The notes beneath the pieces are model-generated. The model was not told the origin of the DNA. It saw only the letters and a program-made list of their open reading frames with translations, and made no database searches. 64,000 nt of DNA from Bacillus solitudinis (GTDB taxonomy: Bacteria; Bacillota; Bacilli; Bacillales; Bacillaceae_D), in assembly GCF_002797395.1 (NCBI RefSeq), contig NZ_KZ454943.1:4454253-4518252 (forward strand), given 5' to 3'. The translations under genes and the position numbers were made by a program. Shown here piece by piece: positions 8,913-17,890 of this stretch (position 1 is its first letter; each line of letters opens with the position of its first letter).

Positions 8913-8958
8913 TATGATTAGGAGGTAAAAACTGTAAGCGTTATTAAAAAGAAAATAG

Positions 8959-9156
8959 TTAAATTAAGAATTTATTACAATGTGGACAAAGAGATTTCAA
9001 ATAGTCTTCCGCAATCGTCTTACTACAATTTTTGCAGGTTCGCATCGATTCATCATCCACTCTTGAACCTAATCCTTTGTTCTTTTTAGAACTAATAATC
9101 AGAACAATCACCGCTATTACAACAACGACCAGTAAAATGGCTAACCATAATGACAT
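8959..9156 (-). CDS. Small membrane-anchored zinc-ribbon protein (paralogue 2)
   Basis: A 65-residue paralogue of the 696-896 protein: N-terminal membrane segment (about residues 3-23), a SKKNK basic stop-transfer, then CKNC...CPHCNKFLI, a probable zinc ribbon. ATG 9156 is preceded by AAGGAGATG. Function unknown. An AGGAGG at 8931-8936 on the + strand just beyond its 3' end has no start codon after it. Confidence 0.72.
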   Translation of the reverse strand: MSLWLAILLVVVVIAVIVLIISSKKNKGLGSRVDDESMRTCKNCSKTIAEDYLKSLCPHCNKFLI

Positions 9157-9351
9157 CTCTAATCATCTCCTTGTAATTTACTAGAGGTGTTTCCTTACAT
9201 TCATACTCCAAATTTCGCACCTTAAGAACTCTGCATTGAAAAAACGTTTAATTACTAAAATAAAATTGTAACTATATAATTGTAAATGTTTCTATAAATT
9301 GGTATATTTTTATAATAGTTAATTTAATTTACAGTATGACAAGGGGGTCCC

Positions 9352-11112
9352 ATGTTAAAAAAAGAAGAAAGCACTTATACATCTCTAACAGTCTACTATT
9401 GGACTCTTTCGTTTTTACGACCTTACTTATTAAAATTATTTCTTCTCATCCTATGTGGGTTTATGATTACCGGGGTCGAGCTAGCAATACCTAAGTTCAT
9501 CCAATATTTTATTGATTCTATTCTAACTGAACAGCAATCAGATCTGTACATAAATTTAATCGGTTTGATTACGATATTTGTCGTAATTATGATTGCGTTT
9601 ACTGCGTTACGTAACTTGATTCAACGTTCATTGCAAGAAAAAGCTTCCCGTGATATGCAGTATTCGATTTACTCACATCTACGCAAACTAGGCTTTGCTT
9701 ACTTTGAAAAGCACCCCGTTGGTGAAAGCCTCTCCTTAATGAATACCGAGGTCGCCTCTCTTCAAAGCTTATATCGGCAATTTTTTCCGGGGATGATTAA
9801 TGGATTAATTTTTTCAATTATTTCGATCACTTTGATGGCAACAATCAGTTTAAAATTAAGCCTCATCCTCATTCCAAGTTTTTTTCTATATTATTTATTT
9901 GGTCCTTATCTTGAAAGAAAAGCATCTATTTTCGGCAAGAAATTGGCAGATGATCGTGTTCGTTTTAATCAAAAAATATATGAAAGTATTGCTTCACTTA
10001 ATGACATACGTGCAAATTCAGCAGAATCTTGGGATCTTCATAGTGTGAGGGAGCGGCATAAACTGTTAAACCAAACAATGATAAAAACGTACTGGTTTGC
10101 CTATTGGAGAGGCACAAATCGGCGAATGTCCTATTACATAGGGGGTGTAATTATCATCATCTACGGTGTCCATCTTTCACGAGCAGGAGAATTATCAACG
10201 GGAGCATTTGTTGCTTTTCTTCTTTATTATTTTCAAACGATGCATATTTTAACAGTGGTCGTGACGATGATTACCGAACAAAAGGTTCTTATGAATCAAG
10301 CAGAAAAACTTTATAAATTTATAAAGATTCCCGCCGTTGTTCAGGAAGCTAAACAAACAGAACGGATCGGTAAGGTACAAGGGAATATCACCTTCGAAAA
10401 TGTTTCTTTTCAGTACCAAAAAGGACCGAGGGTGTTACATGCGTTTAATTTACATGTAAAAGCAGGAGAAAAAGTGGCTTTAGTCGGATCAAGTGGCAAT
10501 GGTAAATCGACGATCTTGAAGCTTATTAACCGCTTCTACGATCCTACTAACGGAAAAATTTTCTTAGACAATATTCCCATAGATAAGCTTACCTTTGAAG
10601 ACTTAAGAGAAAATCTAGGTTTTGTATTTCAAGAAACGTATCTTTTTGGAGCGAGCGTCCGGGAGAACATTTTGTTCGGTAGACCAGATGCAGCAGAAAA
10701 CGAAGTTATCGATGCTGCAAAAGCTGCCTTCGCTCATGATTTTATTAGTGAATTACCTCAAGGATACGAAACTTTACTGGGCGAACGTGGGGTAAAGCTA
10801 TCTGGCGGTCAGAAGCAACGAATTTCAATTGCCCGGATGTTTATAAAGAACCCTCCTATTATTCTCCTTGATGAAGCAACTGCTTCCCTTGATACAATTA
10901 GTGAGAGAGAAGTACAGGCTGCTCTTTATCGCCTCATGAAAGGAAGGACGACCATTACTGTCGCTCATCGATTATCAACGATAAAGAACTATGACAATAT
11001 TGTTATGGTCGAGGAAGGTCGTGTATTTGAAAGCGGCACGTTTGCGGAATTGATGAATCAACAAGGTGCTTTCTATCGACTAGCCGATGGAAAGACGTTA
11101 GAAGGTGCATAG
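9352..11112 (+). CDS. ABC exporter half-transporter, subunit 1 (ATPase-permease fusion)
   Basis: A 586-residue type IV (B-family) exporter subunit. Residues about 20-310 hold six membrane segments; the rest is the nucleotide-binding domain with Walker A GSSGNGKS (379-386), signature LSGGQ (from 483), Walker B ILLLDEAT-type with Asp507 and catalytic Glu508, and the H-loop AHRLS. It is followed 2 bases later by a second half-transporter, so the two probably form a heterodimer exporting a peptide, lipid or drug. Both ATP sites look canonical by motif, unlike heterodimers with one degenerate site. ATG 9352 follows AAGGGGG. Substrate unknown. Confidence 0.88.
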   Translation: MLKKEESTYTSLTVYYWTLSFLRPYLLKLFLLILCGFMITGVELAIPKFIQYFIDSILTEQQSDLYINLIGLITIFVVIMIAFTALRNLIQRSLQEKASRDMQYSIYSHLRKLGFAYFEKHPVGESLSLMNTEVASLQSLYRQFFPGMINGLIFSIISITLMATISLKLSLILIPSFFLYYLFGPYLERKASIFGKKLADDRVRFNQKIYESIASLNDIRANSAESWDLHSVRERHKLLNQTMIKTYWFAYWRGTNRRMSYYIGGVIIIIYGVHLSRAGELSTGAFVAFLLYYFQTMHILTVVVTMITEQKVLMNQAEKLYKFIKIPAVVQEAKQTERIGKVQGNITFENVSFQYQKGPRVLHAFNLHVKAGEKVALVGSSGNGKSTILKLINRFYDPTNGKIFLDNIPIDKLTFEDLRENLGFVFQETYLFGASVRENILFGRPDAAENEVIDAAKAAFAHDFISELPQGYETLLGERGVKLSGGQKQRISIARMFIKNPPIILLDEATASLDTISEREVQAALYRLMKGRTTITVAHRLSTIKNYDNIVMVEEGRVFESGTFAELMNQQGAFYRLADGKTLEGA

Positions 11113-11114
11113 AC

Positions 11115-12851
11115 ATGAAGAATAATAGTAAATGGTTAAGTAGGTATGTATCTCCTGTCAAGGGATTAGTGATTTTAGCTACGCTCCTTATGATTGCAGA
11201 AAGTTATGCTTTTTTAGCAACAATTGGACTTCAACAAACCTTGATTGATGATGTACTTATTGCTCGTGACTATGACAGCTTAAATCAAGTGTTACTTCTT
11301 ATTATTGTAGCTTTCATCGTCTACTCCTTTTTATTTACATTTGGGCCACATATGATTCATAAATCAAATGCTGCGATTACTGAGAATTTGGTTCATGATT
11401 TTATGCGTTATATGTATCAAATTCCTACCTCCTCTTTACACAAAGAACGAACAGGTTCCTTTGTTCACTATGTGGTTCATGATATAGGAACGGTTGGAGG
11501 GATGATTGGAAATGATGTGCCTAGAGGACTTCAGCAGCTAGGAGCAGCGCTCGTGTTATTTTTCGTGGTTGGTATGTATAGCCCTGTTATCTTGATATTT
11601 AGTCTCGTTTGTTGTATCGCCTATGTTTTTTTAGGACGTTATTTTTCAAAAAGGCTGAAGAAGAGAGCAAAGGACGTTCAAAATGCACGCTCCAATTTAA
11701 TTGTCCATATGGAAGAAGGGATCTCCTCAACAAGAGAGGTCATTGCTTACCACCGAATGGATTGGGAAAAACGGATTTACGATAGATATTTTGCTGGTTA
11801 CTTTGATGCTGTAATGAAAGAAGGAAAACTCATTAACTTGCAGCTTATCAGCAGTGAACCGATAAAGTGGGGAGTAACAATTTTTATTCTTGCGTACGGC
11901 GGGTATCTTGTTCTCCAAGGGCAAATGACGATCGGAACATTTGTTATATTGTATCAATTTAGTAATCAATTAGTCTCAACCTTTCAAAATCTCTTTAATT
12001 TGGTGATGGGCTTTTCAGGAAAACTGGCGAGCTTAGAGCGAGTTCGCAACGTAATGGATTCGCCAACTTGGAAGAATGGTACAAAGAAAATCAAGACAAA
12101 CGTAAAGTCACTTCAATTAAAAGATGTTCACTTCAGTTATAGTGAAGGTACAAACGAAATTATTTCAAATTTGAATCTAGATATACCGATTGGTAAGAAG
12201 GTGGCAGTCGTTGGAACAAGTGGTGGGGGGAAATCGACAATTGCGCAGCTTTTGGTACGGTTTTATGAACCAACCAAAGGGAATATCTTTGTTAACGAGG
12301 ACCGTCTTTCTAACATACTTCGTAAGGATTGGTTAAATCGGGTAGCCATTGTCTTTCAAGAACCTTATCTTTATCCAAATTCAGTAAAAAATAATATTCT
12401 CATGGGTAAGGAAGGGGTAACCGAGTTGGAGCTATATCAAATTTGTCAGGCTACCCAAATTCATGACTATATCCTTTCTTTACCTAATGGCTATGAGACA
12501 ATTATTGGTGAACGTGGTATTTCATTATCTGGGGGACAACGGCAGCGAATTGCCATTGCAAGAGCACTAATTCGAAATCCCGAAATTCTAATCCTAGACG
12601 AAGCCACTTCAGCACTAGATTTAATCACAGAGAGAGTCATACAATCGAACATAGACCACTATAGAAGAGGAAAAACAACAATTATCATTGCACACCGATT
12701 ATCAACAATCCAAAACTCTGATTATATTTTGGTTTTGGATCAGGGTCGTCTTGTCGAACAAGGTACGCATATCGAATTAATAAAAAAAGGAACAGTATAT
12801 CAAAGCTTAGTTCAATCGGAAGAAGAGACGTCAATAAGAGCTACAGTGTAA
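11115..12851 (+). CDS. ABC exporter half-transporter, subunit 2 (ATPase-permease fusion)
   Basis: A 578-residue partner of the preceding gene with six membrane segments (about 15-305) and an ATPase domain: Walker A starting at Gly367 (GTSGGGKS), LSGGQRQR from Leu471, Walker B with Asp495-Glu496, and AHRLS. The start codon lies 2 bases after the upstream stop and has no independent strong ribosome site, so translation is likely coupled. The genes probably encode one heterodimeric exporter. No peptide precursor or immunity gene is visible beside it, so a bacteriocin role cannot be argued. Confidence 0.88.
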   Translation: MKNNSKWLSRYVSPVKGLVILATLLMIAESYAFLATIGLQQTLIDDVLIARDYDSLNQVLLLIIVAFIVYSFLFTFGPHMIHKSNAAITENLVHDFMRYMYQIPTSSLHKERTGSFVHYVVHDIGTVGGMIGNDVPRGLQQLGAALVLFFVVGMYSPVILIFSLVCCIAYVFLGRYFSKRLKKRAKDVQNARSNLIVHMEEGISSTREVIAYHRMDWEKRIYDRYFAGYFDAVMKEGKLINLQLISSEPIKWGVTIFILAYGGYLVLQGQMTIGTFVILYQFSNQLVSTFQNLFNLVMGFSGKLASLERVRNVMDSPTWKNGTKKIKTNVKSLQLKDVHFSYSEGTNEIISNLNLDIPIGKKVAVVGTSGGGKSTIAQLLVRFYEPTKGNIFVNEDRLSNILRKDWLNRVAIVFQEPYLYPNSVKNNILMGKEGVTELELYQICQATQIHDYILSLPNGYETIIGERGISLSGGQRQRIAIARALIRNPEILILDEATSALDLITERVIQSNIDHYRRGKTTIIIAHRLSTIQNSDYILVLDQGRLVEQGTHIELIKKGTVYQSLVQSEEETSIRATV

Positions 12852-12888
12852 CATATAGTGTGAAGCTGGGTACTAGAAAAAACTAACG

Positions 12889-12935
12889 AAATAATCTGCT
12901 CAGATTCCACTGAAGTCGGTGAGGCTTGATTATTT
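12889..12935 (+). terminator. Possible stem-loop between exporter operon and EamA gene
   Basis: Arms AAATAATC (12889-12896) and GATTATTT (12928-12935) with inner partial pairing (CTCA/TGAG), followed by an AT-rich stretch. It may end the exporter transcript or be a leader structure for the next gene. The evidence is weak. Confidence 0.35.
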
Positions 12936-12966
12936 TAAATTAAAAAATTAAAGGAGCAGATAAATT

Positions 12967-13914
12967 TTGTCCAAAGAGTTTTTGGGTTCTATCCAAATCA
13001 CCTTAGCAATGTTGATTATTGGAAGTTTTATTGTCGTGAATAAAGTTATTACTGAACGATTTCCAGTTTTTTTGGCATCTGAACTGCGGATGATTATAGG
13101 TGGGGTCATATTGGTTTCACTCCTATTTATCTATGAGAAAGGTTTTCCGAAAATTTCAAAAAGAGATTATAAAATATTGTTCGTTCAGAGTTTCCTTGGG
13201 GTATTTATGTTTAGTGTGTTATTAATGTATGGTCTTAAGCTAACCACTGCGGTAGAAAGTGGCATTATTACGAGTATTACCCCTGCAATTGTTTCGTTAA
13301 TTTCCTTTTTTCTTTTAAAGGAACGTTTATATCGGAACCAAGGAATCGGCATTTTTTTTGCATTACTAGGCGCACTAATTATTAATGTAGTGGGAGTGTT
13401 TTCTAATATAAATTGGACGATGGACTCTTTAATTGGAAATGTGATGATATTAGGGGCAGTTGTTGGAGAAGGTGTTTTTGTTACATTTGGAAGATTAGTT
13501 TCTTCGAAAGTTAGTCCTCTTCTTATCTCTACCATGACGGCATTATTTGGCGCTGTTTTGTTTTTACCTTTAGCAATTTATGAAGCCACACAATTTTCTT
13601 TTTCATCTGTATCTTCCGTTGATTGGTTGTTAATTCTATACACAGGAGTCGTGGTCACAGTTATTGCTGTAGTGTTGATGAATCAAGGGGTGAAAAAAAT
13701 CCCTGGAAATTCCACTGCAGTCTTCACTGCGGTCATGCCACTAAGTGCAGTAGTGTTTTCTTACTTTTTTCTTAGTGAGTCAGTTTATTGGTATCACTTT
13801 GTCGGGATCCTTTGTATTATTACTGGAATTTTATTCATAGCTGCTAGGGACTCTTCAAAGGCAAGCATTGTTTCTTCAGTGGATAAAAACAACGAACAAA
13901 AAATCTTGCTTTAA
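12967..13914 (+). CDS. EamA/DMT-family transporter
   Basis: A 315-residue integral membrane protein with about ten hydrophobic segments in two homologous EamA halves; the second half repeats the fold with VFTAVMPLSAVVFSYFFLSE. DMT transporters export metabolites such as amino acids or nucleosides; the substrate here cannot be read. It starts with TTG 12967, with AAAGGAG at 12949-12955. It is probably monocistronic. Confidence 0.85.
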   Translation: MSKEFLGSIQITLAMLIIGSFIVVNKVITERFPVFLASELRMIIGGVILVSLLFIYEKGFPKISKRDYKILFVQSFLGVFMFSVLLMYGLKLTTAVESGIITSITPAIVSLISFFLLKERLYRNQGIGIFFALLGALIINVVGVFSNINWTMDSLIGNVMILGAVVGEGVFVTFGRLVSSKVSPLLISTMTALFGAVLFLPLAIYEATQFSFSSVSSVDWLLILYTGVVVTVIAVVLMNQGVKKIPGNSTAVFTAVMPLSAVVFSYFFLSESVYWYHFVGILCIITGILFIAARDSSKASIVSSVDKNNEQKILL

Positions 13915-14118
13915 GTTTGAGTAACACTCTATAAGAATTTTAAATTAAAGTAGCTTATGTTTTTGAACAACTATAAAGTATCGACAGAGTCCGATTTTCT
14001 ATATGTCACGGGATAGTTTAATAAGTTTGTTGTATTCATTTGAAAAATATGGTAAAGTAAATACGAACATTAGTTCTGTGTATTGAAAATCAATATTATT
14101 AAAAGAGAGGTGTTTTTG

Positions 14119-14550
14119 ATGATTTTAGAAATTTATCCTTATTTGGTTTTAAACGGGAATGGACAAGAAGCTGTTAAGTTTTATGAAGATGTATTGGAAG
14201 CAAAAGTTCTTGGAGTTCAAACGTTTGGAGATATGCCTGATAATCCCGAATACCCTACTCCTATGGAAGCAAAAGATCGTATATTAAATGCACACTTGAA
14301 AGTCGGTAATACAGATTTAATGCTTTCTGATACATTTCCAGGTCAGCCCTATCATATTGGCTCGCAAGTCACGATAGCTATTATCATCAACGATGTCGAA
14401 AAATCTAAAAAAGTATTCGAGAAATTACAAGAAGATGGTCAAGTTATCATGTCGCTCCAAGAGACTTTCTGGAGCCCTTTATACGGACAGGTAATAGATA
14501 AATTCGGAATAACCTGGCAAGTTTCCACACAAACTGCTGATAATAAATAA
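14119..14550 (+). CDS. VOC-family (PhnB-like glyoxalase/bleomycin-resistance fold) protein
   Basis: A 143-residue cytoplasmic protein with the PhnB-type opening (PYLVLNGNGQEAVKFYEDVL), a central LNAHLKVGNTDLMLSD strand pair and a C-terminal WSPLYGQVIDKFGITWQV. Such proteins are single-domain VOC members, often of unknown substrate. The frame is open from 14083, but AGAGAGGTG lies 7 bases before ATG 14119, which also gives the standard N-terminus. Confidence 0.85.
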   Translation: MILEIYPYLVLNGNGQEAVKFYEDVLEAKVLGVQTFGDMPDNPEYPTPMEAKDRILNAHLKVGNTDLMLSDTFPGQPYHIGSQVTIAIIINDVEKSKKVFEKLQEDGQVIMSLQETFWSPLYGQVIDKFGITWQVSTQTADNK

Positions 14551-14563
14551 TATGAAGAACACC

Positions 14564-14586
14564 AAAGCTGCTTCGGCAGCTTTTTC
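14564..14586 (+). terminator. Rho-independent terminator with UUCG loop
   Basis: Stem AAAGCTGC (14564-14571) and GCAGCTTT (14576-14583) around a TTCG tetraloop, followed by TTTCTA, just after the VOC gene. Confidence 0.85.
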
Positions 14587-14764
14587 TAGTTCAGTTCATG
14601 AGAGAGTTCTATTATCTTACAGCTTATTTATTAAGTAGGCCAAGACCAATATCATTAAATGTATTGGGCGATGATTACTTCGTATTTTTCTGGGGTAACA
14701 TGTTAAGGGTGTATACTTCTGTATCTACCTTCAGGTCTAACCAAAATAGTAAGAGGTGTATTAG

Positions 14765-15283
14765 ATGAGTCTAGAATCAGGTTATGCTAAAAATAATTCA
14801 AATTCTTTTAACAAGTATTTACATTCTACTCGGAATTTATGGTCTGGTATTTTGTTTGGATTAGGATTAATAGCATTTTTTGATGAGGTGGTTTTTCATC
14901 AACTATTAAGATGGCACCATTTTTATGATAAATCGACAACTGATTTAGGGTTGTTTTCAGACGGTTTGTTCCATGCATTCAGTTGGTTTGCAACCATTGC
15001 GGGCTTATTTTTATTTGCTGATCTTCGGCGCCGAAATGGTTTATGGCTTACGAGATGGTGGGGGGGAGTTTTTCTTGGAGCAGGATTCTTCCAATTATAC
15101 GACGGTATTGTGCAACACAAACTTTTGCAATTACATCAGATCAGGTATGTAGAGAATGTGGTTATCTATGATTTTATATGGAATATGATTGCTATAGTTA
15201 TGATTGTAATTGGCCTCCTTCTTATGTTCCGCACACAGCATGGCAAACCAAAAGAAGGAGTTGTTTCAAGTGAGCGTGCATGA
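14765..15283 (+). CDS. DUF2243 membrane protein
   Basis: A 172-residue protein with four hydrophobic segments and conserved histidines in FFDEVVFHQLLRWHHFYD and in LYDGIVQHKLLQLHQI, typical of DUF2243. The family is often encoded next to a CtaG/caa3-assembly-type protein, as here, where the next gene overlaps it by 14 bases. A role in membrane metal or haem-copper oxidase biology is an inference from the histidines and the partner gene. Confidence 0.85.
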   Translation: MSLESGYAKNNSNSFNKYLHSTRNLWSGILFGLGLIAFFDEVVFHQLLRWHHFYDKSTTDLGLFSDGLFHAFSWFATIAGLFLFADLRRRNGLWLTRWWGGVFLGAGFFQLYDGIVQHKLLQLHQIRYVENVVIYDFIWNMIAIVMIVIGLLLMFRTQHGKPKEGVVSSERA

Positions 15284-16088
15284 ACATCTCCCTCTTATTC
15301 ACAATCATGATGTAATAGGAATTATTCCCCAGATCATCTTGATTATCCCGTTTTTGATAGCGCTCATTGCTTATATAGTTGCTGTCTTCATTTCAAATCG
15401 TAAATACAGACATTGGTCCCTCTATCGTACTCTTAGTTGGGTGGTTGGAATCGTCATTGCGGTCGTTGCAGTATCTGGTCCCGTAGCCGAGCGTGCGCAT
15501 GTAGACTTCACGGCACATATGCTTGGACATTTGTTCCTTGGGATGCTAGCTCCGCTTTTGCTCGTACTTGCTGCACCAATGACCCTTCTTATGCGTACTC
15601 TTAATGTCACTTTAGCTAGGCAACTATCCAGACTGCTAAAGACTGTACCCGTTCGAATTATAAACGATCCGATTGTTGCTACTTTACTCAATGTAGGAGG
15701 CCTATGGGTTTTATATACGACTGATTTATACTCAGCCATGCACGAAAACCTCATTCTTCATGTATTTATACATGTTCATGTGTTTTTAGCTGGGTTTTTC
15801 TTTACTCTTTCAATGATTTATATTGACCCAACACCACATCAAACTAGTTATGTCTACCGTTCCATTATCTTGGTATTTGCAATGGCTGCTCACGGCATTT
15901 TATCAAAATATATCTATGTTAATCCACCGTCTGGAGTATCTCTATCTCAAGCCGAAAGGGGAGGTAAGCTTATGTACTACGGGGGAGATGCTATAGAGAT
16001 ATTACTTATTTTAATTCTTTGCGTACAGTGGTATAAAGCTAGTCGACCTCGCCATTCTTTAGTGAGCGATACATATTCAATAAGTTAA
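15270..16088 (+). CDS. CtaG-like cytochrome c oxidase assembly membrane protein
   Basis: A 272-residue membrane protein of the CtaG_Caa3 family with about seven hydrophobic segments and several conserved His residues (HMLGHLFLGMLAPLLL, HVFIHVHVFLAGFFF, AAHGILSKYIY). CtaG in Bacillus is needed for active caa3 oxidase; this copy is outside a cta operon and paired with DUF2243, so its target may differ. The long frame begins at 15210, but AAAGAAGGAG before GTG 15270 at 9-base spacing makes that the better start; it overlaps the upstream stop, suggesting coupled translation. Confidence 0.8.
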   Translation: MSVHEHLPLIHNHDVIGIIPQIILIIPFLIALIAYIVAVFISNRKYRHWSLYRTLSWVVGIVIAVVAVSGPVAERAHVDFTAHMLGHLFLGMLAPLLLVLAAPMTLLMRTLNVTLARQLSRLLKTVPVRIINDPIVATLLNVGGLWVLYTTDLYSAMHENLILHVFIHVHVFLAGFFFTLSMIYIDPTPHQTSYVYRSIILVFAMAAHGILSKYIYVNPPSGVSLSQAERGGKLMYYGGDAIEILLILILCVQWYKASRPRHSLVSDTYSIS

Positions 16089-16125
16089 TGTGAGGGGGAA
16101 GCTAGAATTCGACGAAATCTTGCGA

Positions 16126-16248
16126 GAGCAGACATTTGCTTCCTCACAACAAATAAGTAGTTCTCTGGAAGAAGTAACAGATAGTTCGAATCATCTCTCT
16201 AAATTAGCTGAAAAGCTTAATGGTTTAGTTCGTCAATTTAAACTATAA
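16126..16248 (+). pseudogene. 3' remnant of a methyl-accepting chemotaxis protein gene
   Basis: The frame reads EQTFASSQQISSSLEEVTDS followed by SNHLSKLAEKLNGLVRQFKL and TAA 16246-16248, the typical last 40 residues of an MCP signalling domain. The frame is open from GTG 16090 but no MCP sequence exists before about 16126, where the upstream CtaG gene ends. This is the decayed tail of a gene whose body has been lost. Confidence 0.65.
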
Positions 16249-16368
16249 ATCAGTTTAGTTGTATTGAGTTCCTTAGAAACAAATAAAGGAAAGTATACAG
16301 GAAATGGAAATGGCACCGAACGCTACATTGCTTAGAGGGTGTGTTATAAGGTAAAAAAGCGACGCTGA

Positions 16369-16512
16369 ACTAAAACTGAGTACGAACTATGTTATAAAAG
16401 TGACGACTTATACAATTGGGAAGTTGTCGGTACAGGTATTACAGGCTTTCCGATGAAGGAGCTAATGTATTTTATTGGGAATCACCTAAAAAAAGAACAA
16501 AATAGCGAATAG
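16369..16512 (+). other. Short coding-like fragment, probable gene remnant
   Basis: A 47-codon open stretch with protein-like composition (YNWEVVGTGITGFPMKELMY) ends at TAG 16512. It has no start codon with a ribosome site and is preceded by TGA. It follows the MCP remnant and seems to be another decayed gene tail; I do not recognise the family. The 16249-16587 gap otherwise holds nothing I can call. Confidence 0.35.
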
Positions 16513-16587
16513 GGATGGGTCGTTTAATTTAGAGTTAGAGCGTTCGTCACATATCAGCACTAGGACCCTGAACTGTATTGGTCACCA

Positions 16588-16719
16588 TTAACCAAACATA
16601 CCTTTAAAAGCCCTTATCTTCGTTAAAGCCTTTTGGTTTTCTTTGTCCATTTTCGTCTCGCCTGTAAAGCGAGTTACTTTTTTGGGAACTATTTTTTTTG
16701 TTGGTTTTGCCTTTGACAT
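16588..16719 (-). CDS. 43-residue basic protein, possible SpoIISC-like second antitoxin
   Basis: A small gene with a clear site: AGAGGAG 5 bases before ATG 16719. The product is 43 residues, Lys/Arg-rich (MSKAKPTKKIVPKKVTRFTG...), with no membrane segment. It lies third in the same orientation after the SpoIISA- and SpoIISB-like genes, separated from SpoIISB by a terminator-like hairpin. B. subtilis has a small third gene, spoIISC, in this position encoding a second antitoxin of about 45 residues. The link is by position and size; I cannot confirm sequence similarity. Confidence 0.5.
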   Translation of the reverse strand: MSKAKPTKKIVPKKVTRFTGETKMDKENQKALTKIRAFKGMFG

Positions 16720-16788
16720 ATTCGCTCCTCTTTTCCTGTATAGTATCTTATTATTAATCTACACAAAAAAAAGAGGAAATATTAATAA

Positions 16789-16825
16789 AAAAAGCAAGAT
16801 GCTTTTTGACAGCATCCTGCTTTTT
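16789..16825 (-). terminator. Terminator after the SpoIISB-like gene
   Basis: A 15-bp inverted repeat with one mismatch (16789-16803 and 16811-16825, loop 16804-16810) begins inside the stop codon of the 54-residue gene and runs into A/T-rich sequence, giving a T-run on the minus transcript. It would separate the toxin-antitoxin pair from the third small gene. Confidence 0.75.
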
Positions 16826-16989
16826 TACTGATTATTAATATATTTCATTACCTTATTATTAAGCTTCTGAACATTATGAGACATTCGACTTGTAGATTTT
16901 TCAGATAGGTGAGTGACTTTTCTCCCCCTAGAAAGCTCCGTTTTTTTTACTTTTGAACTTCCTTCTTTAACTCTCAATTTTATCGCCAT
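16825..16989 (-). CDS. spoIISB: SpoIISB-like antitoxin (54 residues)
   Basis: A 54-residue basic, soluble protein with a strong ribosome site (AAAGGAGG, 8 bases before ATG 16989). It starts 41 bases after the stop of the SpoIISA-like toxin gene, on the same strand. B. subtilis SpoIISB is a 56-residue disordered, basic antitoxin that wraps around the SpoIISA cytoplasmic domain; the C-terminal half here (SEKSTSRMSHNVQKLNNKVM) has a similar pattern to the SpoIISB end. The call rests on position, size and composition, with only weak sequence resemblance by eye. Confidence 0.6.
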   Translation of the reverse strand: MAIKLRVKEGSSKVKKTELSRGRKVTHLSEKSTSRMSHNVQKLNNKVMKYINNQ

Positions 16990-17029
16990 TTAAAAAACCT
17001 CCTTTTGAAGTGGTCTTTTTACCATTATA

Positions 17030-17890
17030 TCACAAGTCTAAATCAAATGTATAAAAAAGCACGATTAGATTGGTGATATGAATAGCATCAACTTCTAACA
17101 GTTCTCCTTTTTCATTTTTTAAGATAACTATCATGTTTCCGTCGTCTAAATAGATGGGAACAATCATACTATCTTCACTAATTAATGAAACAATTTCCGA
17201 TTGAAACAATGACTCTGCATAGACTTCTTTTTCTTTCCCAAATTCAAACGAGTTTAGCCGTTCAATGTCGGAGAGAACTCTCTTGATTCCTTCCAAAAAC
17301 CCAAAATTATCGGCAAGAGAATTTATTTCAGCCTCCTCTAATCCTTCTTTTTGTTTGGAAGAGAGGTGAGTAGCCTCTATAGGATCATACTCTAAATCCC
17401 ACAGTTGAACCAGAAAACCGTATTTCTCTGCATACATCCGAAGATACTTTTCTAATTGCTTCTTTTTATCTCTCAATTCTTCTTTTTGAAGTTCACTAAA
17501 ATATGTTCCGGCGTCTTGAATCATTTCAGACATTGTTCCAACACGCCTCATTGTACCTTTTTGAATTTTTCGGTTTGTCATAATGATATTTTCAACATAG
17601 TCGCTGTATTGAAATTCTGTATTCCATATCTTCATGATACTAGGCGTTAACAAAAGAGCAAGGTCGATAAAGATGACGATAGCGGTTAAGGTCAATAAGA
17701 ACTGCCAATTTGACAGCTTTACTTCATTCACCAATAAACCTACTATGATAGCTCCAATAAATAATGTATAGAGTGCCTTTCTTATTGTTCTTAGTGACAA
17801 GTGATATTTTAACGGAGAAAAAAAGAAAAAAGCAAAATTCCCCACCACAAATACTAACATTATCACGATATACGCCTTAAATGCCACCAA
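17030..17890 (-). CDS. spoIISA: SpoIISA-like membrane toxin (type II toxin-antitoxin)
   Basis: A 286-residue protein with three N-terminal membrane segments (about residues 4-25, 38-54 and 63-84) and a cytoplasmic part ending in a domain with IVPIYLDDGNMIVILKNE and a final LIVLFYTFDLDL, matching the SpoIISA layout (B. subtilis protein 248 residues, three membrane helices plus a GAF-like cytosolic domain). In B. subtilis it forms pores and kills the cell unless bound by SpoIISB. The start appears to be TTG 17890 (AAAGGAG, 8-base spacing), with GTG 17887 as alternative. Extra length falls in a charged helical region. Confidence 0.72.
   Translation of the reverse strand: MVAFKAYIVIMLVFVVGNFAFFFFSPLKYHLSLRTIRKALYTLFIGAIIVGLLVNEVKLSNWQFLLTLTAIVIFIDLALLLTPSIMKIWNTEFQYSDYVENIIMTNRKIQKGTMRRVGTMSEMIQDAGTYFSELQKEELRDKKKQLEKYLRMYAEKYGFLVQLWDLEYDPIEATHLSSKQKEGLEEAEINSLADNFGFLEGIKRVLSDIERLNSFEFGKEKEVYAESLFQSEIVSLISEDSMIVPIYLDDGNMIVILKNEKGELLEVDAIHITNLIVLFYTFDLDL

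Noticed and set aside
8931-8936. AGGAGG on the + strand near the second zinc-ribbon gene as a fourth STAB-SD-like element
   Set aside because: It follows a terminator and precedes no + strand gene within 400 bases, so it does not share the arrangement of the other three.
9352-12851. ABC exporter pair as a bacteriocin or lantibiotic export system
   Set aside because: No peptidase domain, modification enzyme, precursor peptide or immunity gene is visible nearby.
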